Source: Mollicutes bacterium
GTDB lineage: Bacteria; Bacillota_I; Bacilli_A; RF39; UBA660
Reading direction: 5' to 3'
DNA: 7,595 bases
Assembly (NCBI GenBank): GCA_012838395.1
Contig: DUPI01000051.1
Location: 1 to 7,595 of the forward strand
Both the position numbers and the translations under genes were made by a program. The notes below the pieces were generated by a model. That model saw only the letters and a list, made by a program, of their open reading frames with translations. It ran no database searches and was not told where the DNA came from. Below, piece by piece: positions 1 to 6,599 of this stretch. How positions within the stretch are numbered: the stretch's first letter is position 1; each line of letters begins with the position of its first letter.

Positions 1-129
1 AAGAATTTATCTTTAATAGAAGCACATAATAAAATTGATGATATTGAAACAGAATTAAAAAAGTATGATAGTAAAATTAGTTATATTACTATTCATATGT
101 GTCCCTATATTGAAGAAGAGAATAAGTAA
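1..129 (+). CDS. C-terminal end of a probable cation diffusion facilitator (CDF) transporter, 5' truncated by the window
   Basis: The frame starting at base 1 is open for 42 codons and stops at TAA 127-129. Two pieces match the cytoplasmic C-terminal domain of CDF metal/proton antiporters. The first is AHNKIDDIE (residues 8-16 of the fragment), like the family pattern 'EAH.I.D.IE'. The second is YITIHMCPY (28-36), like the terminal beta-strand 'V.IH.EP'. In this family the domain sits in the cytoplasm, dimerises and binds divalent metal such as zinc, while the missing N-terminal part carries six membrane helices. Here Cys34 stands where an acidic residue is common before the Pro. The metal exported cannot be judged from this tail. 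The gene appears unrelated to the serS operon, which has its own promoter 18 bases downstream. The family call rests on a short stretch only. Confidence 0.6.
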   Translation, partial: KNLSLIEAHNKIDDIETELKKYDSKISYITIHMCPYIEEENK

Positions 130-146
130 TTAAAATTTTTCTAAAG

Positions 147-175
147 TTGACTTTATTTTAAAAAAATGATAAGAT
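147..175 (+). promoter_or_regulatory. Promoter of the serS-murI-mutM operon
   Basis: A -35 box TTGACT (147-152) is followed by a 17-base spacer and a -10 TAAGAT (170-175). The -10 is preceded by TG one base upstream (167-168), an extended -10. Transcription would start near 182, just before the T-box leader. No other good sigma-A-like promoter was seen between the upstream stop codon and the leader. Confidence 0.6.
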
Positions 176-194
176 TTTAAATATATATTTTAAA

Positions 195-383
195 GTGTCG
201 AAGGAAACTAGTAGTAAAAGTAATTATTAACAGAGAGTTAGTGCAAGCTGGAAACTAACAATAATCTTTTATGAATCTATTCTGGAGTGAAATGTAAACA
301 TTTCCGGTAATACCGTTATCAAAATTAAGACTATTAAGTAGGATGGTACCGCATTAAATGCTCCTATAAAATAGTCTTTTTTT
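195..383 (+). promoter_or_regulatory. T-box riboswitch, serine specific (UCU specifier)
   Basis: This leader RNA binds uncharged tRNA and lets transcription continue into serS when serine-tRNA is poorly charged. Stem I is readable. Helix 215-220 pairs with 266-271, and 223-228 with 260-265. The AG-bulge motif CAGAGAG lies at 231-237, and apical stem GTTAG 237-241 pairs with CTAAC 255-259. On the 3' side the specifier loop reads GAA-TCT-A, placing a Ser codon TCT at 276-278. Then come a stem III (GAAATG 289-294 with CATTTC 299-304), the conserved CCGTTATC element (313-320), and the T-box core TGGTACC (344-350) that pairs with the tRNA acceptor end. The antiterminator helix is TAGGA 339-343 with TCCTA 362-366, and GCAT 351-354 with ATGC 358-361, leaving the core as the bulge. 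Specifier and downstream gene agree. The exact 5' boundary is approximate. Confidence 0.93.
327..383 (+). terminator. Intrinsic terminator of the serS T-box leader
   Basis: AAGACTATT (327-335) pairs perfectly with AATAGTCTT (370-378), and the run of seven T (377-383) follows. The 9-bp stem encloses the antiterminator helix, so the full terminator would be one long interrupted hairpin. It acts as the off state when tRNA-Ser is charged. The serS ribosome binding site follows 8 bases after the T tract. Confidence 0.85.
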
Positions 384-404
384 ATAAAGAAAAGGAGAGA
401 TAAG

Positions 405-1688
405 ATGATTGATTTAAATTTAATTAGAACTAATAAAGAGTTAGTAAAAGAAAATATCAAAAAGAAATTTCAAGATCAAAAATTACCGTTAGTTGATAAA
501 GTATTAGTTTTAGATGAAAAGTATCGACAATTAAAACAAGAAGCAGATAATTTAAGGAGTACTAGAAATACTAAGTCAAGTGAGATTGGTGCCTTGGTGC
601 GTGCTCAGAAAACTGATGAAATTAGTAAGATTAAAGAAGAAGTTAATGTTATTAATCAAAAAATAGAAAAGTTAGAGGTAGAAGAAAATGAACTATCTCA
701 AAAAATAAAAGATATAATGATGAAAATTCCAAATATTATGGCTGATACTGTTCCGATTGGAAAAGACGATAGTGAAAATGTTGAAAGACAAACATTTGGT
801 GAAAAAACAAAATATGATTTTGAGGTACCATATCATATTGATATTTTAGAAAAATTGGACGGCATTGATCTTGACAGTGCTCGCCGTGTTAGTGGCTCTG
901 GGTTTTATTACTTAATTGGTGATATTGCTCGTCTTCATTCAGCTGTTTTAACATATGCTAGAGATTTTATGATTGATAAAGGATTTACATATGTTATTCC
1001 ACCTTATCTGATTAGAGGTGATGTTGTTGAAGGGGTTATGAGTTTTGAAGAACGTGATGCGATGATGTATAAAATTGAAGGAGAAGATTTGTATTTAATT
1101 GGTACTAGTGAGCATTCAATGATTGGAAAATTTAAAGATAATCTAATTGATGTAAATGAGTTGCCAATTAAAATGACAAGTTATTCACCTTGTTTTAGAA
1201 AAGAAAAAGGAGCTCACGGAATAGAGGAACGCGGTATTTATCGCATTCATCAATTTGAAAAACAAGAAATGATAGTAGTTTGTCATCCTAAAGATAGTGT
1301 GGAATGGTATCAAAAAATGTGGAACTATACTGTTGAACTATTTAGAACTTTAGATATTCCGGTTCGTACTTTAGAATGTTGTACTGGTGATCTATCGGAT
1401 TTAAAATATGAAAGTTTAGATGTTGAGGCTTGGAGCCCACGTCAACAAAAATATTTTGAAATTGCAAGTTGCTCTAATTTAACCGAAGCCCAAAGTCGAA
1501 GACTTGGAATTCGTATAAAAGATGGTAAGGAAAAATATTATGCACATACTTTAAATAATACTGTAATCGCCCCACCACGTATGTTAATTGCTTTTATTGA
1601 AAATAATTTAAATGCTGATGGTAGTATTAACATTCCTAAAGTGTTAAGATCATATATGGGTAATATAGACAAAATAACTATAAAATGA
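405..1688 (+). CDS. serS: Seryl-tRNA synthetase
   Basis: It charges tRNA-Ser with serine in the cytoplasm, using ATP. At 427 residues it has the usual bacterial length. Residues 1 to about 105 form the N-terminal long coiled-coil arm that grips the tRNA-Ser variable arm (charged, heptad-rich, for example 65-105). The class II catalytic core follows. It contains a motif 1 region near 190-205, the serine-binding TSE at 234-236 and motif 2 around CFRKE (263-267, with Arg265 and Glu267) through HQFEKQE (282-288). CCTGDLS (325-331), ASCSN (354-358) and motif 3 HTLNN...APPR (381-392, Arg392) complete it. The ATG at 405 follows AAAGGAG (391-397) with normal spacing. The T-box with a serine specifier supports the call independently. 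The motif 2 and 3 wording (GAHGIEERG, VIAPPR) departs from the common bacterial GSAG and GLAVGR forms, so this is a divergent SerRS subtype. It overlaps murI by 4 bases. Confidence 0.97.
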   Translation: MIDLNLIRTNKELVKENIKKKFQDQKLPLVDKVLVLDEKYRQLKQEADNLRSTRNTKSSEIGALVRAQKTDEISKIKEEVNVINQKIEKLEVEENELSQKIKDIMMKIPNIMADTVPIGKDDSENVERQTFGEKTKYDFEVPYHIDILEKLDGIDLDSARRVSGSGFYYLIGDIARLHSAVLTYARDFMIDKGFTYVIPPYLIRGDVVEGVMSFEERDAMMYKIEGEDLYLIGTSEHSMIGKFKDNLIDVNELPIKMTSYSPCFRKEKGAHGIEERGIYRIHQFEKQEMIVVCHPKDSVEWYQKMWNYTVELFRTLDIPVRTLECCTGDLSDLKYESLDVEAWSPRQQKYFEIASCSNLTEAQSRRLGIRIKDGKEKYYAHTLNNTVIAPPRMLIAFIENNLNADGSINIPKVLRSYMGNIDKITIK

Positions 1689-2428
1689 GAATAGGATTAT
1701 TTGATTCTGGTATTGGTGGTTTAACAGTTTTAAAAGAATTAATAAAAGTTCATCCAAATCATCATTATATTTATTTTGGTGATAATTTAAATATGCCATA
1801 TGGTAATAAGACAAAAGAGGAATTACGTTGCTTAGCAAATAATATTATTGAATTTTTAATTGAAAAGCAGGTTGATTTAATAATTATTGCTTGCGGAACA
1901 GTTAGTTCTAATATTGATTTAGATTTAAAAAGAAATCATAACATTCCAATCTATGATATTATTAGTCCCACAATTGATTATGTAAATAAAAATAATTATA
2001 ATGATTTAGGACTAATAGCAACTAATATGACAATTAAAAGTCAAATATTTAAAAGTAAAATCAAAAAAATAAGGGAACAAGCTTGTTCTTCATTTGTTCC
2101 TTTAATTGAAAATAATAAAATTAATACTGATGAATGTAAAAATGAGATAAAAAAATATTTATTACCCTTAAAAGAAAAAAATGTAAGAACTTTAATTTTA
2201 GGTTGTACTCATTATCCGTTACTAGAAAAACAACTAAAAAGTTTTTTTGAAAATGATGTTGAATTATTAAACATGGGAACTATTTTAGCTAATAATTTAA
2301 AATTATCAAATGAAACTGATTATAAATTGGAACTATATTTTAGTAAAATAAATAATCAAGTAATTAATAATGTTGAAAATATTATCGGTGATACTAAAAT
2401 TAATTTAAAAGTAATAGGGAGGTGTTAG
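1685..2428 (+). CDS. murI: Glutamate racemase
   Basis: It converts L-glutamate to D-glutamate, without cofactor, for the peptidoglycan stem peptide; it is cytosolic. At 247 residues it is somewhat short for a family of about 260-270. The N-terminus FDSGIGGLTV (6-15) supplies the conserved Asp7. PYGNKT (38-43) matches the conserved PYG.K. The first catalytic cysteine is Cys70 in ACGTVSS, and the second is Cys174 in GCTHYPLL (173-180), with His176. Both halves of the aspartate/glutamate racemase fold are therefore present with both catalytic cysteines. The usual Asn after the first cysteine (CNT) is Gly71 here. Start ATG 1685 overlaps the serS stop as ATGA, which implies translational coupling and T-box control of this gene. 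Aspartate racemase is an alternative within the superfamily, but the GCTHYPLL form and length favour MurI. Confidence 0.92.
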   Translation: MRIGLFDSGIGGLTVLKELIKVHPNHHYIYFGDNLNMPYGNKTKEELRCLANNIIEFLIEKQVDLIIIACGTVSSNIDLDLKRNHNIPIYDIISPTIDYVNKNNYNDLGLIATNMTIKSQIFKSKIKKIREQACSSFVPLIENNKINTDECKNEIKKYLLPLKEKNVRTLILGCTHYPLLEKQLKSFFENDVELLNMGTILANNLKLSNETDYKLELYFSKINNQVINNVENIIGDTKINLKVIGRC

Positions 2429-3250
2429 ATGCCTGAATTACCCGAAGTTGAAACGGTTAAAGAAACATTAAAAAGAAAAATATTAAATAAACGAATTGTT
2501 GGAGTTAATATTTATCACGAAAAAATTATTGAATTTCCAAGTGTTAAAGAATTTCAAAAACAAATAATAAACCAACAATTTATTGATATTAAAAGAAGGG
2601 GCAAATGGTTAATGTTTGAACTTAATGATTATTATTTACTTAGTCATTTAAGAATGGAAGGTAAATATAATATAAAAAAGTTAAATGAGCAATTAGATAA
2701 ACACGAACATGTTGTTTTCGTTTTAGATAGTAACCAAGAACTTCGCTATAATGATGTTCGCAAGTTTGGAAAAATGCATCTAATAACTAAAGATGATGTA
2801 TATGATCAAGTACCTCTAAAAACTTTAGGATTAGAACCAACTGATAAAAGTTTAACTGTTAAATATTTGAAAGATAAATATAAAAGTAAAAGTTTACCAA
2901 TTAAAACAGTTTTATTAGATCAACAAATAATTGTTGGTATTGGAAATATCTATGCTAATGAAATACTATTTTTAAGTAAAATTAATCCCTTAAAACCATC
3001 AAAAAAAATAACTAACCAAGAATTACAATTGATAATAGATAATACAAACCTTGTTTTAAAAAGTGCTATTGAAGCTGGTGGAACGACAATTAGAAGTTAC
3101 ACTTCAAGCGAGGGAATTCACGGTAGGTTTCAACATAAATTGTTAGTTCATGGAAGAGTTGGTCAAGAATGTTTTGATTGTAAAACGATTATTGAAAAAA
3201 TTAAAGTAAATGGACGGGGAACATATTACTGTCCAACTTGTCAAAAATAA
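2429..3250 (+). CDS. mutM: Formamidopyrimidine-DNA glycosylase (Fpg/MutM)
   Basis: This base-excision repair enzyme removes 8-oxoguanine and ring-opened purines and nicks the abasic site. At 273 residues it is full length. The N-terminus MPELPEVET is diagnostic: Pro2, exposed after Met removal, is the Schiff-base nucleophile and Glu3 the general acid. RRGKWL (56-61) carries the conserved Lys59. The helix-two-turn-helix is marked by LLDQQIIVGIGNIYANE (162-178). The C-terminal zinc finger has Cys248, Cys251, Cys268 and Cys271 (CX2C-X16-CX2C), with the beta-hairpin Arg263 in NGRGT. The start abuts the murI stop directly. Its ribosome binding site GGAGGTG (2418-2424) lies in the last murI codons, so it is the third gene of the serS operon. 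A Nei-type glycosylase is less likely given the PELPEVET start and the FQHKLLVHGR linker. Confidence 0.96.
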   Translation: MPELPEVETVKETLKRKILNKRIVGVNIYHEKIIEFPSVKEFQKQIINQQFIDIKRRGKWLMFELNDYYLLSHLRMEGKYNIKKLNEQLDKHEHVVFVLDSNQELRYNDVRKFGKMHLITKDDVYDQVPLKTLGLEPTDKSLTVKYLKDKYKSKSLPIKTVLLDQQIIVGIGNIYANEILFLSKINPLKPSKKITNQELQLIIDNTNLVLKSAIEAGGTTIRSYTSSEGIHGRFQHKLLVHGRVGQECFDCKTIIEKIKVNGRGTYYCPTCQK

Positions 3251-3282
3251 AATGATTAATAAGTTTTTATTAATCATTTTTT
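3249..3282 (+). terminator. Terminator of the serS-murI-mutM operon
   Basis: AATGATTAATAA (3251-3262) pairs perfectly with TTATTAATCATT (3267-3278) around the 4-base loop GTTT. A T tract runs from 3277 to 3282, and flanking A-T pairs extend the stem. The hairpin begins at the mutM stop codon. A-rich flanking sequence could let it work on the other strand too, but no minus-strand gene is near. Confidence 0.9.
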
Positions 3283-3353
3283 GAAGTTTTTAAAAAAAAT
3301 TAAAGGATAAAAACTTTTTTTGTAATGCATATAGAGAAAAGGGTCGAAAAAAG

Positions 3354-3382
3354 TTGCGTAATAAACAAATTTGTGTTAAAAT
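3354..3382 (+). promoter_or_regulatory. Promoter of pyk
   Basis: A -35-like TTGCGT (3354-3359), a 17-base spacer and a -10 TAAAAT (3377-3382) are present. The TG at 3374-3375 gives an extended -10. The start site would be near 3389, leaving a leader of about 36 bases. The bases between the mutM terminator and this box (3283-3353) show no gene or clear structure. Confidence 0.7.
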
Positions 3383-3424
3383 CAATGTTGTTTTCAGGCT
3401 TAATTGAAGGGGAGTTATATAAAA

Positions 3425-4834
3425 ATGAAAAGAACAAAAATTATTTGTAGTATTGGGCCTACTAGTGCTAAATATGAAGTGATGTCGCAAATGATAAAAA
3501 ATGGAATGAATGTAGCGCGTTTTAACTTTTCGCACGCAACCGAAGAAGAAAAAAGAAATGGTGTCGAATTAGTAACTAAAATTAATAAAGATTTAAATAC
3601 TAATGTTGCTATTTTATTTGATACTAAAGGACCAGACTTTCGAACATGTGATGTTGAAAATGGTGAAATAGTATTAGAAGAAGGTAAAAAAATTCTTATT
3701 GTAAAAGATGATATTATTGGAACTAGTTCTAAAATCACCTTTAATTATAAAGAAGTCATTGATGATATCGAAATTGGTGATGTTATCTTATTAGAAGACG
3801 GTTTAATGAAATTAACTGCTCTTTCTAAAAATAACGATGGCATTAATTGTGATATTTCAGTTGGAGGAGTTTTAGGAAGTAAAAAAGGAGTTAATATTCC
3901 TGGAAAAAAGTTAAATATGCCTTTTATTAGTGAACAAGATAAAGAAGATATTATTTACGCTTGTAATAATAATGGTGACTTTTTAGCACTTTCTTTTGTT
4001 TCATCAAAAGAAGATATTTTACATGCTAGGGAAATAATTAAATCTCAAAATAATGATCATATTCAAATTATATCTAAAGTTGAAAGTAAAACAGCAATCG
4101 AAAATATTGATGAGATTATAGAATATAGTGATGGAATTATGGTGGCTCGAGGAGATTTAGGTGTAGAGATGCCTATGCAAGAGTTACCAATTTTACAAAA
4201 AATGATTATTAAAAAATGTCGTGAACAAGGAAAAATTTGTATTGTAGCAACTGAAATGTTAGAATCAATGAAAAAAAATGCTAGACCAACAAGAGCAGAG
4301 GTAAGCGATATTGCTAATGCTGTTTTAGATGGTGCTGATGCTATAATGTTAAGCGGAGAGACAACCGTTGGAAAGTATCCTGCTGAGGCTGTAAACTTCA
4401 TGGCTGATGTTTGTAAAAATACAGAAATGCATTTAGATTACCAAAATCAACAATGTTGTATTCTAAAACCGGATATTACAAGTGCAATTGCAACAAGTGT
4501 TATTGATTCAACTAATATGTTGGATGTAAAATTAATTGTAGCAGCAACGATGGGGGGGTATACTGCGAGAAAAATAAGTACCTTAAGACCTAGACCAGTA
4601 ATTTTAGCAAGTACACCAAGTGGTCATGTTGCTCGTTCACTTGCGCTTAACTTTGGTGTTTACCCAGTAATTGTAGCGTTTTATAATAACACTGATGAGA
4701 TAGTAGAGGATTCAAGAAGAAGAGCTAAAGAAATGCTTAATTTAAAAGATAAGGACATAATTATCATAACTGGTGGTTTCCCAAATAATGACCGAGTTAA
4801 ATCTACTAACTTCTTAAAAATTGAAGAAATATAA
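3425..4834 (+). CDS. pyk: Pyruvate kinase
   Basis: It transfers phosphate from phosphoenolpyruvate to ADP in the last step of glycolysis; it is cytosolic and usually a tetramer. With the ATG at 3425 the protein has 469 residues and starts MKRTKIICSIGPTS, as family members do. A TTG seven codons upstream keeps the frame open but overlaps the ribosome binding site AAGGGGAG (3407-3414), so it is rejected. Visible sites are Arg32 and Asn34 with Ser36 (ARFNFSH), and DTKGPD (66-71) at the A/B domain hinge. ISKVE (216-220) has Lys218 and Glu220, and ARGDLGVE (241-248) has metal ligand Asp244. ATEML (275-279), NARPTRAE (285-292) and MLSGET (308-313) follow. The C-terminal allosteric-type domain spans about 350-469. 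There is no extra PEP-utiliser domain of the kind fused to the Bacillus enzyme. Asp71 replaces the common Glu tied to potassium dependence. The gene has its own promoter and converges on tmcAL. Confidence 0.97.
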   Translation: MKRTKIICSIGPTSAKYEVMSQMIKNGMNVARFNFSHATEEEKRNGVELVTKINKDLNTNVAILFDTKGPDFRTCDVENGEIVLEEGKKILIVKDDIIGTSSKITFNYKEVIDDIEIGDVILLEDGLMKLTALSKNNDGINCDISVGGVLGSKKGVNIPGKKLNMPFISEQDKEDIIYACNNNGDFLALSFVSSKEDILHAREIIKSQNNDHIQIISKVESKTAIENIDEIIEYSDGIMVARGDLGVEMPMQELPILQKMIIKKCREQGKICIVATEMLESMKKNARPTRAEVSDIANAVLDGADAIMLSGETTVGKYPAEAVNFMADVCKNTEMHLDYQNQQCCILKPDITSAIATSVIDSTNMLDVKLIVAATMGGYTARKISTLRPRPVILASTPSGHVARSLALNFGVYPVIVAFYNNTDEIVEDSRRRAKEMLNLKDKDIIIITGGFPNNDRVKSTNFLKIEEI

Positions 4835-4904
4835 AAAAGATAAAATTATCTTATAAGTGGTTTGTTTTTAAATTCACTTTCAATAAGATTAATTTTATCT
4901 TTTT
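4834..4904. terminator. Shared, probably bidirectional terminator between pyk and tmcAL
   Basis: A perfect 15-bp inverted repeat joins 4834-4848 (AAAAAGATAAAATTA) with 4890-4904 (TAATTTTATCTTTTT). Pairing continues inward, with 4849-4854 to 4883-4888 and then 4855-4859 to 4875-4879, with only small bulges. The plus strand leaves the hairpin in a T-rich run, suiting pyk termination. The minus strand leaves it in CTTTTTTAT, suiting tmcAL. A smaller hairpin (4837-4842 with 4847-4852) could also serve the minus strand. Most of the element lies inside tmcAL coding sequence. Confidence 0.65.
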
Positions 4905-5997
4905 CTTTTAATACTAAAGAATATACACAAGTAACTCTAAACTCTAATTCTAACATTTTGTTGTTAAGTTTAGAGTAATTAGTTATTAATGGAATTGTTA
5001 ATTCCTTCTTTATACTATTTAAATATTTTCTTCCTTGATCATTAAAACCTAAAATTCTAATATATTCAATATCATCAAAACTAGAAGCTTCTTCTTTAGT
5101 AAAATTACATAAAATGTGAGTTAACATTCGCCTGATTTTATTATAAGTATATCTTTTAGTTTTAATATTGAAAATTAATTCGTCTAAAGAGTTAGACTGT
5201 ATAATATATTTTTTAATTCTATTTTCAATTCCTTCATCAACTGTTTGATAAATATGAAGATTGTTTATCTCCGTTAATATTTTATATTTTAAATATGGAA
5301 AGTAATCTTCGGTAAAATGTAAATTATGATTTAAATAATTATAAGTTATATTGGGTACAAATTTTTTTATATCAAGACTATCTTTAAGGGCTTGCCTGAT
5401 ACTGCTAGCACTTACAATATCATCTTTTAATTCTAAAGAATGGTAATCACTAGTTCGCTTTATAGTTATTGGTTTAATTTTACTCTTTAGCCTTTTAATT
5501 TCTTTAATATAGCTAATTGCTAAAATATCATTAGGAGTGTTTATATCCTTGCCCGTTATTGTTTTTAAGGCATTTGATAAGGCTTTGGGATAACTATATC
5601 CTTCACTTAAATATTTTTTAGTTAGTTGGTCGTAATCAGCTGAAAAACTTAAATTTGCTATTTTATTTAACAGAGTGAGATCATTAGTTTCACTTCCAAA
5701 AACAAGAACTTCTACTTGAAGATGATTTAATAATTGAATACTTCCTTTGGCAAATAAATCAGCACTTTGACTGGAAAAAACATAAGGTAGTTCAATTATT
5801 AAGTCAATACCATGTTCAAGCGCGATTTTAGTTTTAGTCCATTTATTTAAAATACTGGCTTCTCCTCGTTGCATAAAAGAACTACTCATAACCAAAATAA
5901 CCACGTGATTAGGGTATAACTCTTTAACTTTATTTAAATGGTATAGGTGCCCATTATGAAAAGGATTATATTCACAAATTATTCCCACACTTCTCAT
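4846..5997 (-). CDS. tmcAL: tRNA(Met) cytidine acetate ligase (TmcAL, YlbM family)
   Basis: It makes N4-acetylcytidine at the wobble base of elongator tRNA-Met from acetate and ATP, through acetyl-adenylate. The start chosen is ATG at 5997, giving 383 residues that begin MRSVGIICEYNPFHNGH. Upstream in-frame GTG (6006) and ATG (6003) sit inside or against the ribosome binding site AGGTG (6010-6006), so they are unlikely. The nucleotidyltransferase-fold HIGH-like motif is NPFHNGH (11-17). Also present are MSSSFMQRGE (37-46), ELPYVFSSQSAD (69-80), FGSE (100-103), NDILAISYIK (156-165) and VSASSIRQAL (195-204), all typical of YlbM. The protein is a little shorter than the roughly 415-residue Bacillus one. 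As I recall, Bacillus also places ylbM opposite ylbN-rpmF, so the neighbourhood agrees. The minus-strand promoter is weak: a possible -10 TATGAT lies at 6024-6019, without a convincing -35. Confidence 0.93.
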   Translation of the reverse strand: MRSVGIICEYNPFHNGHLYHLNKVKELYPNHVVILVMSSSFMQRGEASILNKWTKTKIALEHGIDLIIELPYVFSSQSADLFAKGSIQLLNHLQVEVLVFGSETNDLTLLNKIANLSFSADYDQLTKKYLSEGYSYPKALSNALKTITGKDINTPNDILAISYIKEIKRLKSKIKPITIKRTSDYHSLELKDDIVSASSIRQALKDSLDIKKFVPNITYNYLNHNLHFTEDYFPYLKYKILTEINNLHIYQTVDEGIENRIKKYIIQSNSLDELIFNIKTKRYTYNKIRRMLTHILCNFTKEEASSFDDIEYIRILGFNDQGRKYLNSIKKELTIPLITNYSKLNNKMLELEFRVTCVYSLVLKEKDKINLIESEFKNKPLIR

Positions 5998-6051
5998 TTT
6001 CATCACCTATCTCATTTTATCATAGTTTCATTCTATTTAAAATAATCAGGA

Positions 6052-6080
6052 TTGATATTTTTATTAAAAAGGGTTATAAT
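6052..6080 (+). promoter_or_regulatory. Promoter of yceD-rpmF
   Basis: TTGATA (6052-6057), a 17-base spacer and a perfect TATAAT (6075-6080) form a near-consensus housekeeping promoter. The predicted start near 6087 leaves only about 15 bases before the yceD ATG, just enough for the ribosome binding site AAGGTG (6092-6097). This suits strong, simple expression of a ribosomal protein operon. Confidence 0.85.
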
Positions 6081-6101
6081 TATAGTATTAGAAGGTGAAA
6101 T

Positions 6102-6584
6102 ATGAATATTGATTTAACAAGACTTAATAATAATATTGATGATAAAGTAATTATTAACCAAAGTTTTGAAGTACCACAAGAGTATTTTGAAAACACTGAT
6201 TTGATTGGATTAGAAAATGTTAAAACAAAAGGAATAATTTTAAAAGATGAAGTTGATTATGAGCTTAATATTGATGTTGAGGGTATGATGATTTTAAAAT
6301 GTTCGATAACTTTAGAACCAGTACATTATCCATTTAACATAAAAATAAGTGGAAAACTTGAAGAAATAATTGAAGAAACATCAGGAAATATCAAAAAGAA
6401 TGAAAATACTATTGATATTTTTCCAATAATATGGGAAAATATATTAGTCGAAATTCCAATGAAGGTTGTAAGTGAAAATGCTAAAAACTTTCAAGCAGAA
6501 GGTGAAGGATGGAAACTTATAACGGAAAATGAACCAATAAAAGAAATTAATCCGGAATTGGAAAAATTAAAAAAATTACTATAA
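6102..6584 (+). CDS. yceD: YceD/DUF177 family protein (YlbN-like)
   Basis: This small cytosolic protein belongs to the DUF177 family, almost always encoded just before rpmF. Family members have been linked to 23S rRNA processing or accumulation, but the exact role is not settled. At 160 residues it is of normal length. The family core is visible as LKCSITLEPVHYPF (65-78), corresponding to the usual 'L.C.RCLEP...P' segment. The first cysteine is kept (Cys67), but the second is Thr70, so there is no CXXC pair. Acidic surfaces (for example EEIIEETSG near 90) and the C-terminal NPELEKLKKLL tail (150-160) are typical. The call relies strongly on the following rpmF gene, 15 bases downstream, and on the divergent tmcAL. 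The ATG at 6102 has AAGGTG four bases upstream. Confidence 0.85.
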   Translation: MNIDLTRLNNNIDDKVIINQSFEVPQEYFENTDLIGLENVKTKGIILKDEVDYELNIDVEGMMILKCSITLEPVHYPFNIKISGKLEEIIEETSGNIKKNENTIDIFPIIWENILVEIPMKVVSENAKNFQAEGEGWKLITENEPIKEINPELEKLKKLL

Positions 6585-6599
6585 GAAAGAGGTGTTAAT

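Noticed and set aside
130..161. Inverted repeats TTAAAAT/ATTTTAA and TAAAGT/ACTTTA as a terminator of the upstream CDF gene
   Set aside because: The helices conflict, the inner loop is too small, no T tract follows, and the sequence coincides with the -35 box. AT-rich composition explains it.
3283..3353. Possible small RNA or riboswitch between mutM and pyk
   Set aside because: No stable stem or known conserved motif could be seen; only an AT-rich spacer before the pyk promoter.
3404..3424. TTG start giving seven extra N-terminal residues to pyruvate kinase
   Set aside because: It lies two bases before the AAGGGGAG ribosome binding site that serves ATG 3425, and the family N-terminus begins at MKRTKIICSIGP.
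4063..4401. 112-codon open frame on the minus strand inside pyk, and similar antisense frames at 3415-3738 and 1650-1838
   Set aside because: They lie opposite well-supported genes, have no ribosome binding site or recognisable motif, and are expected in this composition.
5998..6006. GTG (6006) or ATG (6003) as the start of tmcAL
   Set aside because: They overlap or touch the AGGTG ribosome binding site. ATG 5997 has proper spacing and gives the family N-terminus MRSVGIICEYNPFHNGH.
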